Shown in pieces: positions 8,916 through 17,580 of a stretch of DNA of 41,394 nucleotides. Made by a program: the position numbers and the translations under genes. The notes under the pieces were generated by a model. It saw only the letters and a list, made by a program, of their open reading frames with translations. It made no database searches and was not told the origin of the DNA. The stretch is taken from positions 17,281 through 58,674 of the forward strand of contig CAJUKE010000020.1 of NCBI GenBank assembly GCA_910587075.1. The letters are read 5' to 3'. Positions within the stretch are counted from its first letter, which is position 1. The number at the start of each line of letters is the position of its first letter. Source of the DNA: an uncultured Muribaculaceae bacterium. Lineage in GTDB: Bacteria > Bacteroidota > Bacteroidia > Bacteroidales > Muribaculaceae.

Positions 8916-8995
8916 CTTATATGTTTTTTTGTTATTTTTCAAGGGTGTACATTTAAGGAGAGGGTCGCGGGCTTGATAAAATAGCCGTCGGTTGG

Positions 8996-9003
8996 CAAAA
9001 GTA
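8996..9003 (-). promoter_or_regulatory. -7 promoter box for the minus-strand nuclease/spoT operon
   Basis: TACTTTTG on the minus strand matches the Bacteroidota TAnnTTTG -7 element, about 80 nt before the start codon at 8915. No convincing -33 box is seen. Confidence 0.6.
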
Positions 9004-9026
9004 GCAAAAATTTCTGGAAAAATCGC

Positions 9027-9034
9027 TACATTTG
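9027..9034 (+). promoter_or_regulatory. -7 promoter box for the tricorn protease gene
   Basis: TACATTTG matches TAnnTTTG and lies 41 nt before the ATG at 9076. It is back to back with the minus-strand box at 8996-9003, so the two divergent promoters overlap within about 40 bp. Confidence 0.62.
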
Positions 9035-9075
9035 CCGTATAGGAAACCATACGAACCACCACATACCCATCATAT

Positions 9076-12000
9076 ATGAGGAAACAAGCGATTTTGCTGG
9101 CGGCGATAGCCGCTCTGGGGGCCAACGCGCAGGCTCCGTTATGGATGCGCGACGTCAAAATCTCGCCCGACGGGAGCACCATCGCGTTCGCCTACAAGGG
9201 TGACATCTGGAGCGTGCCCGCGACCGGCGGACAGGCCACTCGGCTGACCTCGCTCCCCTCCTACGAGGCGGTGCCCGTGTGGAGCCCCGACGGCAAGCGC
9301 ATCGCCTTCTCGTCGGACCGCTTCGGCAACAACGACATATTCGTGATGGACGCCGCCGGAGGCGCCGCCACGCGCCTGACCTCCGACTCCGCGTCGGAGA
9401 CCCCCGAGGCGTTCACCCCCGACGGCTCGGAGGTGCTCTATTCGGCCGCCATCCAGGCCCCGGCGGTGTCGGCGGCATTCCCTTCGGGGCGCATGCCCCA
9501 GCTCTGGGCGGCGCGGGCCGACGGCTCTGGGGCGCGCCGGCAGGTGCTGGCCACCCCGGCCCAGAAGCAGGCCTACCTGCCCGACGGCGGATTCCTCTAC
9601 CAGGACCTCAAGGGGTTCGAGGATGAATGGCGCAAGCACCACACCTCGTCGGTGACCCGCGACCTCTGGCGCTACGACGCCAAAACCGGGCGCCACACCA
9701 ACCTCACCTCCCGCGGGGGCGAGGACCGCGACCCGGTGTTCGACCCGGCCACCTCGACCGTATACTTCCTCAGCGAGCGCGACGGGGGCACGATGAACGT
9801 GTACCGCGCCCCGCTCGCCGACCTCTCGAAACCATCGGCGGTGACCTCCTTCAAGACCCACCCCGTGCGCTTCCTCAGCCGCGCCAACGACGGCACCCTC
9901 GCCTTCACCTACGACGGCGAAATCTACACCATTAAGAATGGAGGGGCCCCCGCGAAGCTCGCCGTGAGCATCGCCGCCGACGACGCCCCGGCTGTCGAGA
10001 AAATCGCGCTATCGCCCCGCGGGGCCGTACCCTCGCCCGACGGCAAGATGATGGCCTTCACCTCGCGCGGCGACGTGTTCGTGACCTCCGTCGAGTACCC
10101 CACCACACGCCAGGTGACCTCCACGCCCCAGGCCGAGCGCCATATCAGCTGGGGTGCCGACAACCGCTCGCTCTACTACACCTCGGAGCGCTCGGGCCGC
10201 AAGAACATTTACCGCGCCACGCTTGACCGCGAGGCCGACCCCGACTTCCCCAACGCCACCTCCATAAAGGAAGAGCCCCTCTTCGACGACGGCGCCGAGT
10301 ACTCACACCCGCTGGTGTCGCCCGACGGCAAGAAGCTCGCCTTCGTGAAGAACCGCCGCGAGATATGGGTCAAGGAACTCCCCTCGGGGAAGGCCCGCAA
10401 GCTCACCTCCGGCGAGACTTACCCCGGCCGCGACGACGGCATGGTCATGACCTGGAGCCCCGACTCCCGCTGGATGGCCCTGGAGGTGACACCGAAGATG
10501 CACGACCCCTATTCCGACATCGCCCTGCTCAATATGGAGACCGGCGAGCTCACCAACATAACCCGCAGCGGCTACTTCGACGCCTCGCCCCGATTCACCC
10601 AGGACGGCAACGCGATACTCTTCTTCACTGACCGCTACGGCCTACGCGCCCACGCCTCGTGGGGCTCGCAGACCGACCTCATGATTGTGTTCCTCAACCG
10701 CGAGGCCCGCGACCGCTTCGACCTCGGCAAGGAGGACCTCGCCCTGCTGAAGGACGCCGAGAAGAAGGCCGAGAAAGCATCCAAGGCCGACGATGGCGAC
10801 AAGAAGGGTAAGAAGGACAAAAAAGCCAAGAAGGAGGACTCCAAGGATGAGAAGGCTGACAAGGTAAAGCCCATCGTGGTCGAGCTTGACGGCATCGACA
10901 CACGCGTGCGCCGCCTGACCCCCTACTCGGCCGACATCATCGACGCCATCGGCTCGGCCGACGGGGAGACCATATATTATGTGGTGTCGTTCGGCGACGA
11001 CTACAGCCTCTACAAGCTCCCCGTGCGCGAGATGGAGCCTGAGAAGGTGGCCGCGCTCGGCGCCGCGCCCGCCGGGCTCTCGGCATCGGCCGACGGCAAG
11101 ACCATCTTCGCCTGTGGCCGGGCAATGAAGAAGCTCGACGGCAGCAAGCTCACCGAAATCAAAACCTCCGGCCGCCACACCATCGACACCGCCAAGGAAC
11201 GCGAGGCGATGTTCGACTATGTCGCCGTCGAGGAGGGTGAGCGTTTCTACCGCGAGGATATGCACGGAGTCGACTGGCCCGCGATGACCGCCGCCTACCG
11301 CCGCTTCCTCCCCCACATCAACAACAACTACGACTTCGCCGAAATGCTCTCCGAACTCCTCGGCGAGCTCAACGTGAGCCATACCGGCGGGCGCTACCGC
11401 CCCTCGCAGGGCACCAACGCCGACCGCACCGCGAACCTCGGCCTGCTCTACGACCTGACTTACTCGGGCGACGGGCTGAAGGTCGACGAGGTAATCGTCG
11501 GCGGTCCCTTCGACAAAGCCGCCTCGAAGATGGTGCCCGGGGCCGTGGTCACCTCGATCAACGGCGCCGCCGTCACCCCCTCGGCCGACCTGGCGGAGCT
11601 GCTCACCGACCTCTCTGGCCGCAAGACCCTCGTTGAGTTCACCCTCCCCTCGGGCGAGAAAGTGAGCGAGGTGGTGCGCCCCGTAAGCTCCGGCGTGATT
11701 TCCGACCTGATGTACAAGCGCTGGGTGCGCGCCCGCGCCGCCGATGTCGACCGCTGGTCGAACGGGCGCCTGGGCTACGTCCACATCGAGTCGATGGCCG
11801 ACGAGTCGTTCCGCCCGATGTACGCCGACCTCTTCGGCAAGTACAACAACCGCGAGGGCGTGGTGGTCGACATCCGCTGGAACGGCGGTGGCCGCATGCA
11901 CGAGGATATCGAGGCGCTCCTTACCGGGCAGAAATACCTCACCCAGGTAATCCGCGGCGAGGAGACCTGCGACATGCCCTCGCGCCGCTGGAACAAGCCC

Positions 12001-12339
12001 TCGATCATGGTAATGGCCGAGCCCTGCTACTCCAACGCCCACGGCACCCCCTGGGTGTACAAGCACCAGAAGATCGGCAAGCTGGTCGGCATGCCCGTCC
12101 CCGGCACCATGACCTCGGTCAACTGGGTGACCCTCCAGGACCCCACGCTCGTGTTCGGCATACCCGTGATCGGCTACCGCACCGCCGAGGGCACCTATCT
12201 TGAGAACTCGCAGCTCGAACCCGACGTTAAAGTGGTGAACACCCCCGAGGCGATAGCCGCCGGCGAGGACCTCCAGCTCCGCGCCGCCGTGGAGACCCTC
12301 CTCCGCGACATCGACTCCGCCAAGAAATCCGACAAATAA
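9076..12339 (+). CDS. Tricorn protease homologue, S41 family
   Basis: Large self-compartmentalising-type peptidase; tricorn trims peptides produced by other proteases. The order of parts is a signal peptide (residues 1-19, ending in GANA), N-terminal beta-propeller repeats of the PD40/WD40-like type (repeated SPDG, APTWSPDGK-like strands to about residue 530), a lysine-rich linker (about 565-600), a second propeller segment, a C1 domain, a PDZ domain (about 790-860) and the C-terminal S41 peptidase core. Likely active-site residues by alignment to tricorn are S768-H769 (VSHTGG), S986 (CYSNA) and E1043 (YLENSQ). The signal peptide implies a periplasmic or envelope location. Length (1,087 aa) fits Bacteroidota homologues. 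Transcribed alone from the promoter at 9027. Confidence 0.95.
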   Translation: MRKQAILLAAIAALGANAQAPLWMRDVKISPDGSTIAFAYKGDIWSVPATGGQATRLTSLPSYEAVPVWSPDGKRIAFSSDRFGNNDIFVMDAAGGAATRLTSDSASETPEAFTPDGSEVLYSAAIQAPAVSAAFPSGRMPQLWAARADGSGARRQVLATPAQKQAYLPDGGFLYQDLKGFEDEWRKHHTSSVTRDLWRYDAKTGRHTNLTSRGGEDRDPVFDPATSTVYFLSERDGGTMNVYRAPLADLSKPSAVTSFKTHPVRFLSRANDGTLAFTYDGEIYTIKNGGAPAKLAVSIAADDAPAVEKIALSPRGAVPSPDGKMMAFTSRGDVFVTSVEYPTTRQVTSTPQAERHISWGADNRSLYYTSERSGRKNIYRATLDREADPDFPNATSIKEEPLFDDGAEYSHPLVSPDGKKLAFVKNRREIWVKELPSGKARKLTSGETYPGRDDGMVMTWSPDSRWMALEVTPKMHDPYSDIALLNMETGELTNITRSGYFDASPRFTQDGNAILFFTDRYGLRAHASWGSQTDLMIVFLNREARDRFDLGKEDLALLKDAEKKAEKASKADDGDKKGKKDKKAKKEDSKDEKADKVKPIVVELDGIDTRVRRLTPYSADIIDAIGSADGETIYYVVSFGDDYSLYKLPVREMEPEKVAALGAAPAGLSASADGKTIFACGRAMKKLDGSKLTEIKTSGRHTIDTAKEREAMFDYVAVEEGERFYREDMHGVDWPAMTAAYRRFLPHINNNYDFAEMLSELLGELNVSHTGGRYRPSQGTNADRTANLGLLYDLTYSGDGLKVDEVIVGGPFDKAASKMVPGAVVTSINGAAVTPSADLAELLTDLSGRKTLVEFTLPSGEKVSEVVRPVSSGVISDLMYKRWVRARAADVDRWSNGRLGYVHIESMADESFRPMYADLFGKYNNREGVVVDIRWNGGGRMHEDIEALLTGQKYLTQVIRGEETCDMPSRRWNKPSIMVMAEPCYSNAHGTPWVYKHQKIGKLVGMPVPGTMTSVNWVTLQDPTLVFGIPVIGYRTAEGTYLENSQLEPDVKVVNTPEAIAAGEDLQLRAAVETLLRDIDSAKKSDK

Positions 12340-12356
12340 AACGAACTGAGCCAAAC

Positions 12357-12402
12357 GGCGGCTCCGGCGGGGTAACCTACTGACACCCCTGCCGGAGCCG
12401 TC
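12357..12402 (+). terminator. Terminator-like hairpin after the tricorn gene
   Basis: GGCTCCGGC (12360-12368) pairs perfectly with GCCGGAGCC (12391-12399), and the GGGG/CCCC next to it extends the stem past a bulge. The following T content is weak (TCTGCTTTAT). A second small hairpin, ATCCGCC/GGCGGAT, lies at 12409-12431. Confidence 0.55.
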
Positions 12403-12430
12403 TGCTTTATCCGCCGGCCGCGCGGGCGGA

Positions 12431-12462
12431 TTTGGCCGTTTGGGGTTTTTGGAGTAATTTTG
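12431..12462 (+). promoter_or_regulatory. Promoter of the acyltransferase/sigma-54 activator/lptE operon
   Basis: A -33 TTTG (12431-12434) is separated by 20 nt from the -7 box TAATTTTG (12455-12462). This fits the Bacteroidota primary sigma factor consensus, and the start codon is 27 nt downstream. Confidence 0.72.
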
Positions 12463-12489
12463 CCATAGAAAGCAACGCGAGGTTTGACA

Positions 12490-13374
12490 ATGAAGTTTTA
12501 CTTACCCGACGACGGGCGTCCGAGGCCGGACGTCCACCCCGAAATAAAACGCACGGTGCTCGACCGCGACGACATCATGACGCTGGTGCCGAAGCTGCAG
12601 GGGCACCCCAGGCTCGTTGACCGCCTGATTCATTTCCTGGAGCTCGACAAGGTGAACGCCCTGCACGCCCACAACGCCGACACTCCGGGTCCGGCCTTCG
12701 TGCGCGGGGCGCTCGAAGACCTCCACATCAAGCTCCGCATCGACAACGAGCGGGTGCTCGACAATCTGCCCGAGGGGCCGTTCATCACCGTCAGCAACCA
12801 CCATTTCGGCGCGCTCGACGGCATAATGCTTATAGATATAATCGGCTCGCGCCGCCCCGACTTCAAGGTGATGGTCAACATGACGCTGAACTACATCAAC
12901 GCCATGCGCGAGAATTTCATAGCCGTCGACCCCATGGCGTCCGACGACCCTAAGAAGCGGGCCGTGTCGATGCAGGGTATCAAGGAAGTGATCAAGCGCG
13001 TGCGCGGTGGGCACCCCGTGGGGTTCTTCCCGGCGGGCGCCGTAGGGAAGGTCAACTGGCGGCTGCGCGTGCGCGACCGCGAGTGGCAACCCAACGTGCT
13101 GCGGCTCATCGAGCAGCTGAAGGTGCCGGTGATACCGATATTCTTCCACGGCACGCAGTCGTGGCTGTTCAACTTCTTGGGGGTAGTGTGCTGGCAGGCC
13201 CGCACGCTGATGATGCCCCACGAGGTGTTTAACAAGGTTGGCCGCGAGATGCGAATCACCGTCGGCGACCCGATTTCCGTCGATGAGCAGCTCCGCCACC
13301 AGGGGTCGCTCGAAGAGTTCGGCAAGTACCTCTACGACACCACCTACGCGCTGAGGGACAAGTATAAGAAATAA
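12490..13374 (+). CDS. Lysophospholipid acyltransferase family protein (putative hemolysin/PlsC-like)
   Basis: Predicted to transfer acyl groups to a glycerophospholipid or related acceptor at the inner face of the membrane. The acyltransferase motif NHHFGALDG (about residues 96-104, an NHx4D variant) and the later block GFFPAGAVGK are visible, followed by VPVIPIFFHG, which matches the VPV[IV]P block of the family. No signal peptide or clear membrane helix is present. The frame can start at a TTG at 12484, but the ATG at 12490 is preferred because it follows the promoter and GCGAGG sequence. It is 12 bp upstream of the sigma-54 activator gene. Substrate unknown. Confidence 0.85.
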   Translation: MKFYLPDDGRPRPDVHPEIKRTVLDRDDIMTLVPKLQGHPRLVDRLIHFLELDKVNALHAHNADTPGPAFVRGALEDLHIKLRIDNERVLDNLPEGPFITVSNHHFGALDGIMLIDIIGSRRPDFKVMVNMTLNYINAMRENFIAVDPMASDDPKKRAVSMQGIKEVIKRVRGGHPVGFFPAGAVGKVNWRLRVRDREWQPNVLRLIEQLKVPVIPIFFHGTQSWLFNFLGVVCWQARTLMMPHEVFNKVGREMRITVGDPISVDEQLRHQGSLEEFGKYLYDTTYALRDKYKK

Positions 13375-13386
13375 GAAAGCAACACC

Positions 13387-14607
13387 GTGGATCAGGAAAA
13401 GATACAGCAGGCTAAGGCGCGGTTCGGGATAGTGGGCAACTCTCCCGAGCTGCTGCGCGCCGTGGGGCGGGCGCTCCGCGTCGCGCCCATCGACCTGTCG
13501 GTGCTCGTAACCGGCGAGAGCGGCAGCGGCAAGGAGTTTTTTCCAAAAATCATCCACAACTATTCGCCCCGCAAGCACGCCAAATATATCGCTGTCAACT
13601 GCGGCGCGATACCCGAGGGTACGATCGACTCCGAGCTGTTCGGCCACGAGAAAGGGGCCTTTACCGGGGCCGTGGCCTCGCGCAAAGGGTACTTCGAGGA
13701 GGCCGACGGGGGCACGATCTTCCTCGACGAGGTGGCCGAGCTGCCGCTGACCACCCAGGCGCGCCTGCTCCGCGTGCTGGAGAGCGGCGAGTTCATGAAG
13801 GTCGGTTCGTCGCAGGTGCAGAAAACCAACATACGCGTCGTGGCCGCGACTAACGAGGATATGCGCCGCGCCGTGGCCGAGCGCCGCTTCCGCGAGGACC
13901 TATACTACCGCCTCTCGACGGTGCAGATCGCCGTGCCGCCTCTGCGCGACCGCGGCACCGACATACTGCTGCTGGCCCGGAAATTCGCCTCGGACTTCGC
14001 CGAGCGCTACCGCACGGCCCCCGTGGAGTTCAGCGAGGGCGCCCGCGAGGCGCTTCTGCGTTACCGCTGGCCGGGCAACGTTAGGCAGTTGAAGAACGTT
14101 GTCGAGCAGATGTCGGTATTCGAGGCTGGGGGCACCGTGGGGCGCGAGATGCTCGAATCATACCTCCCGCAGAGCGCCGGGAGCTACGCCCCGGTGCCGT
14201 TGGGGCGCGCCCGGGCCGAAGAGCGCCGCGAGGAGCGCGAGGAGGCCGGCGCCCGAAGCTACGCCTCGGAGCGCGAGATGATTCTGAACCTCATACTGCG
14301 GCTCCAGCGCGAGATCGAGGAGCTGCGCGAGGAGATACGCGGGCACCATCCGGCCCCGAAGACCGAGCCGCTGGCCATACCGCAGACCGCCCTGGTGAAG
14401 TACCGCCCGGCGGTGAGCGACCTGCGCTCCGGCGACGCTCCCGAGCCCCCGGCGGCTCCCGAGGCCATGACCCTCGAACAGACCGAGCGCGAAACCATCA
14501 GGCTCGCCCTCGAACGCAACCAGGGGCGCCGCAAGGCTACCGCCTCGGAGCTTAATATCTCGGAACGAACACTTTACAGAAAAATCAAAGAATACGGGCT
14601 GGAATGA
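13387..14607 (+). CDS. Sigma-54-dependent transcriptional activator, Fis family
   Basis: An AAA+ enhancer-binding protein that remodels RNA polymerase carrying sigma-54. The AAA+ domain fills about residues 15-250 with Walker A GESGSGKE, the sigma-54-contacting loop ELFGHEKGAFTGA, Walker B TIFLDEV and the arginine-containing FREDLYYRLS. A variable linker (about 265-345) is rich in Arg and Glu. The C-terminal Fis-type helix-turn-helix is TASELNISERTLYRKIKEYG. No N-terminal receiver or sensor domain is present, so control must come through a partner protein or expression level. The start is GTG at 13387; no ATG fits. The stop overlaps lptE by ATGA. This gene order (activator, LptE, TPR-like, SecG) suggests envelope control, an inference from context. 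Confidence 0.94.
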   Translation: MDQEKIQQAKARFGIVGNSPELLRAVGRALRVAPIDLSVLVTGESGSGKEFFPKIIHNYSPRKHAKYIAVNCGAIPEGTIDSELFGHEKGAFTGAVASRKGYFEEADGGTIFLDEVAELPLTTQARLLRVLESGEFMKVGSSQVQKTNIRVVAATNEDMRRAVAERRFREDLYYRLSTVQIAVPPLRDRGTDILLLARKFASDFAERYRTAPVEFSEGAREALLRYRWPGNVRQLKNVVEQMSVFEAGGTVGREMLESYLPQSAGSYAPVPLGRARAEERREEREEAGARSYASEREMILNLILRLQREIEELREEIRGHHPAPKTEPLAIPQTALVKYRPAVSDLRSGDAPEPPAAPEAMTLEQTERETIRLALERNQGRRKATASELNISERTLYRKIKEYGLE

Positions 14608-15143
14608 GACTCTTTCACGAAATATCTCTGCCGCGGTCGCTCAGGGCGCTTCTGTTCGGCGCGATGCTGATGCTGGTGCCGCAGTCGTGCCGCATAAGCT
14701 ACAAGCTCAACGGCGCGTCGATCGACTACTCGGTCTACAAGACAATCCACGTCGGGGAGTTCCCCATACGCGCCGCGCTGGTCTACAGCCCCTTGCAGCA
14801 GACGTTCGAGAACGAGCTGCTCGACTATATAACCCGCAACACGCGCCTCTCGACCGTCGACGGGGCCTCCGACCTGACCATGGAGGGGGAAATCACGGGC
14901 TATACCCTCACCCCCCAGGCCGTCACCGAGGACGCCTATGCCTCGAAAACGAGGCTCACGATCACAGTGCGCGTCAAGTACACCGACTCCAAGAAGGACT
15001 CCAACGACATTGACCAGAGCTTTTCGGCCTACCGCGACTTCGACGCCTCGCAGATGATCAACGACGTGCAGGACGAGCTTTGCCAGCAGATCGCCAAGGA
15101 GCTTGTGGAGCTGATTTTCAACGCCACCCTCGGCAACTGGTAA
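14604..15143 (+). CDS. lptE: LptE family lipoprotein
   Basis: LptE is the outer-membrane lipoprotein that plugs the LptD channel and helps insert lipopolysaccharide. This 179-residue protein has a short hydrophobic leader followed by a lipobox ending in C29 (LVPQSC) and the Bacteroidota LptE pattern: CRISYKLNGASIDYS near the start, then a repeated SKTRLTITVRVKYTD strand region and a C-terminal helix. Its start codon overlaps the stop of the activator gene (ATGA), indicating translational coupling. Similarity to Proteobacterial LptE is weak in this phylum, so the name rests on the Bacteroidota subfamily. Confidence 0.87.
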   Translation: MRLFHEISLPRSLRALLFGAMLMLVPQSCRISYKLNGASIDYSVYKTIHVGEFPIRAALVYSPLQQTFENELLDYITRNTRLSTVDGASDLTMEGEITGYTLTPQAVTEDAYASKTRLTITVRVKYTDSKKDSNDIDQSFSAYRDFDASQMINDVQDELCQQIAKELVELIFNATLGNW

Positions 15144-15161
15144 TCTTAATGCTGTGATACT

Positions 15162-15947
15162 ATGAGCTATATGGAAAATGCCGACGACCGTCAGCGGAAA
15201 CTCGCCGGGATGCTCCGCGGCGAGGAGACCGACGGCGCCTTCGCGCAGGAGCTGCGAGGCCGTTACCCCTATTTCACGCTCCCCGACGCGCTGTTGCTGC
15301 GCCGCGCCCGCGAGGCCGGACTCCCGATGCCCGAGGGCGAGGAGCGCCAGCGCCTGTTGTCGCGGATAGCCCTGAACTCGTGCGACCCCGCTGCCGCGGA
15401 GCGCTTCATCACCGGCGACGAGGGCTCGGTCGAAGGGTTCTATCCCCCCGAGGGTGAGGCTTCGACGCCAACCACCGAGAGCGCCATCGACACCTTCCTC
15501 AACTCCTACGGCACGCGCTCCGACGAGGAGGACGCCCTGCTCGAACGGCTGATTTTCAACCCCGTGCCCGACTACTCGCAGGTGCTTGAGGCCGAGGAGG
15601 CCGCGGAGAGCGCCGAGGGCCAGGCTTCTGAGGCCTCATCCGAGGCTACCAGCCTTCCCAATCTTCCGAATCTTCCCAAAACTCCCATTATTCCCACTCC
15701 TCCCACCTCTCCCAAAACACCCCCTCCCGCCCAGGCAAAGGCTCCCGCTGACTCCCTTCTCAGCGAGTCGCTGGCGAAAATATTCATCAAAACCAAGCGC
15801 TACGACAAAGCCTATGAAATTCTTGAACGTTTAAGTTTGGAATTTCCCGAAAAAAGTCGTTACTTTGCAGACCAATTGCGGTTTCTGCGCAAGCTGATCC
15901 TCATCGAGGAGCACCGCCGGAAGCAGCAAGGAAACGCTCCCGTTTAA
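15162..15947 (+). CDS. Uncharacterised protein with a Pro-rich low-complexity tract and TPR-like C-terminus
   Basis: The 261 residues have no signal peptide. The N-terminal part (1-110) is helical and charged. A low-complexity stretch follows at about residues 163-190, built of LPN, LPK and TPP units; the DNA is almost wholly pyrimidine on the plus strand (about 15654-15727). The C-terminal 60 residues (LAKIFIKTKRYDKAYEILERL) look like one or two tetratricopeptide helices, often used for protein binding. It sits between lptE and secG, with an 18 bp gap after lptE, so a role in envelope assembly or secretion is plausible but not shown. The ATG at 15162 was chosen because it follows the lptE stop closely. 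Confidence 0.75.
   Translation: MSYMENADDRQRKLAGMLRGEETDGAFAQELRGRYPYFTLPDALLLRRAREAGLPMPEGEERQRLLSRIALNSCDPAAAERFITGDEGSVEGFYPPEGEASTPTTESAIDTFLNSYGTRSDEEDALLERLIFNPVPDYSQVLEAEEAAESAEGQASEASSEATSLPNLPNLPKTPIIPTPPTSPKTPPPAQAKAPADSLLSESLAKIFIKTKRYDKAYEILERLSLEFPEKSRYFADQLRFLRKLILIEEHRRKQQGNAPV
15836..15867 (+). promoter_or_regulatory. Possible internal promoter for secG
   Basis: Inside the end of the preceding gene, TTTG (15836-15839) is followed after 20 nt by TTACTTTG (15860-15867), one base off TAnnTTTG. The local sequence is A/T-rich, unlike its surroundings, and secG starts 128 nt downstream. Confidence 0.42.
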
Positions 15948-15994
15948 TATTTTCAAGCCAACCGATTAAGCATTTTAAGGAATATACCTGAAAT

Positions 15995-16390
15995 ATGTAC
16001 ACTCTTATTATCATCCTGACTGTTATCGTTTCGATTCTCCTCATCATCGTCGTTCTCGTGCAGAAGTCGAAGGGGGGAGGCCTGTCGTCGACCTTCGCCG
16101 GCTCCAACCAGATCATGGGTGTGCGCCGCACCAACGACTTCATCGAAAAGGCAACCTGGACCCTGGCCGGCATAATCTGCCTGCTGTCGATTATCTCCGT
16201 GTTCGTGATGCCCCGCAACGTGATTCAGAGCGCGGCCCGCGTCAAGCCCGTTGAGGCTCCCGTGGTGAACACCGACTTCCAGACTCCGGCCGCTCCCGCA
16301 CCCGTGGCAGCACCCGCCGCTGCCGAGGAGGCACCCGCTGCCGAAGCACCCGCCGAGGCTCCTGCCGCCGAAGCTCCCGCAGCCGAGTAA
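15995..16390 (+). CDS. secG: Preprotein translocase subunit SecG
   Basis: SecG is the small third subunit of the SecYEG channel in the inner membrane and assists protein export. Two transmembrane helices are clear (about residues 2-22 and 50-71), and the cytoplasmic loop between them carries the family signature LVQKSKGGGLSSTFAGSNQIMGVR-like segment (about 21-44). The protein is 131 residues, longer than the usual 70-110, because of a C-terminal tail from about residue 82 made of Ala, Pro and Glu with repeated EAPAAEAP units. The tail has no recognised function. It is probably the last gene of the operon beginning at 12490, or is read from the internal promoter. Confidence 0.95.
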   Translation: MYTLIIILTVIVSILLIIVVLVQKSKGGGLSSTFAGSNQIMGVRRTNDFIEKATWTLAGIICLLSIISVFVMPRNVIQSAARVKPVEAPVVNTDFQTPAAPAPVAAPAAAEEAPAAEAPAEAPAAEAPAAE

Positions 16391-16429
16391 ACACAGCCGC
16401 TGAAAAAATTTCTGTAACGCCATAATTTG

Positions 16430-16457
16430 AAGGGAGCGCCCGTATAGGTGCTCCCTT
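16430..16457 (+). terminator. Hairpin after secG
   Basis: AAGGGAGCGCC pairs with GGTGCTCCCTT (11 bp including one G.T pair) around the loop CGTATA. No T tract follows, so it could be a weak terminator or a processing stem in the 113 bp gap before the next gene. Confidence 0.5.
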
Positions 16458-16504
16458 GACTGCGTTAAGGGGCATCCACACCCCCCTACCAAACCACAAC
16501 CACA

Positions 16505-17551
16505 ATGCTCCGAATACTCAAAAGAACGATAGCGGCGGTGCTGGCCGTCGCGATGCAACTGGTAGCCGCCCTGGTAGGGCTGGCGTCGTGCGGCTCGGAA
16601 CCCGAGTTCCGCGTGCGCGGCGAGGTCGACGGCCTCGGCACCCAGAACCTGCGCGTCACGCTCTACCGCGGCGAGGCCGTGCAGCAGCAGTCGGCCCAGG
16701 CCATCGACGGCAAATTCAGCTTCGAAGCCAAGGCCGAGGAGCCGGTGGCGGGTGAGATTTACACCAACGCCGGGGTGCTGATGGCGCGCTTCATCGCCGA
16801 CCGCGGAGACAACCTCAACCTGAAATTCTCGGCCACCGACCCGACCCTCTTCGAGGCCGAGGGGAACGGCGCGACCGAGGAGCTCGCCGAATTCGTTGCC
16901 GACAACTCCGAGGCCATAGTCGCCAACGACACCAAGGCGCTCAACGCCGCAGTGGAGAAGTTCGTTGGCAAGCACGCCAAATCGTTGGCTTCAACGCTCA
17001 TAATATCAGCCTACTATACTCCAGAGGGTAACGAGAAGCGCCTTGGAGAGATGCTCGACCGCCTCGACAAGCGCGCCAAGCCTATGTGGCTCGTCGAGCC
17101 CTTGCTGCAACCCGTTATCGAGGGGGAGGCCGCCGACACGGCTGTCGTTGAGCCGACGCGTCTGCTCGGGGCAGCCGGAAAGGTGGCCACGCTGAACCCC
17201 GCCGGGACGAAGATGACGCTGATAGCGTTCACCGACGCGGCGAGCCGCGGCACCGACTCCGTCGCCGCACTGCTTGAAAAGCTGTCGGCCGAGCGGGTCG
17301 ACGCCACCCTGCGCCTGGCCGAGGTGTCGTTCGACCCGGACACCGCCACCTGGCAGCGCTCGCTCCGCGACAAGCCCGCGCCCGGGCGCGTCAGGAGCTA
17401 CTGGGCCATCGGGGGAGCCGCCACCCCCGGCATCGAGCGGCTCGCCGTTGGGCGCGTGCCCTACTTCGTGCTGGTCGATTCGGCGGGAAGCGTGATGCTC
17501 CGCACCCCCTCGGCCACGGCCACCGCCCGCAAGACGGGCGTGAAGCTCTGA
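16505..17551 (+). CDS. DUF4369 domain lipoprotein with thioredoxin-like C-terminus
   Basis: The protein begins with a lipoprotein signal (lipobox GLASC, C29) and so is probably anchored in the envelope. Residues about 35-130 have the DUF4369 pattern (FRVRGEVDGLGTQNLRVTLYR), a beta domain typical of Bacteroidota thiol-disulfide proteins. The C-terminal third (about 220-330) resembles a thioredoxin fold (strands KMTLIAFTDAAS and VPYFVLVDSAGSV), but the redox CxxC motif is absent, with TDAASRG at the equivalent place. It therefore probably does not act as a disulfide oxidoreductase and may bind a ligand or a partner. It is separated by 29 bp from the glycoside hydrolase gene. Confidence 0.78.
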   Translation: MLRILKRTIAAVLAVAMQLVAALVGLASCGSEPEFRVRGEVDGLGTQNLRVTLYRGEAVQQQSAQAIDGKFSFEAKAEEPVAGEIYTNAGVLMARFIADRGDNLNLKFSATDPTLFEAEGNGATEELAEFVADNSEAIVANDTKALNAAVEKFVGKHAKSLASTLIISAYYTPEGNEKRLGEMLDRLDKRAKPMWLVEPLLQPVIEGEAADTAVVEPTRLLGAAGKVATLNPAGTKMTLIAFTDAASRGTDSVAALLEKLSAERVDATLRLAEVSFDPDTATWQRSLRDKPAPGRVRSYWAIGGAATPGIERLAVGRVPYFVLVDSAGSVMLRTPSATATARKTGVKL

Positions 17552-17580
17552 TTATCAGTTATTCATCACCTTAGCTATCC

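Noticed and set aside
8916..9182. An N-terminal extension of the nuclease gene to 9182
   Set aside because: It would cross both promoters and the start of the tricorn gene and would bury the signal peptide 89 residues inside the protein.
10642..12354. A 570-codon minus-strand frame opposite the tricorn gene
   Set aside because: Long antisense frames are expected in GC-rich genes. The translation (His, Val, Gly-rich, no domain) mirrors tricorn codons.
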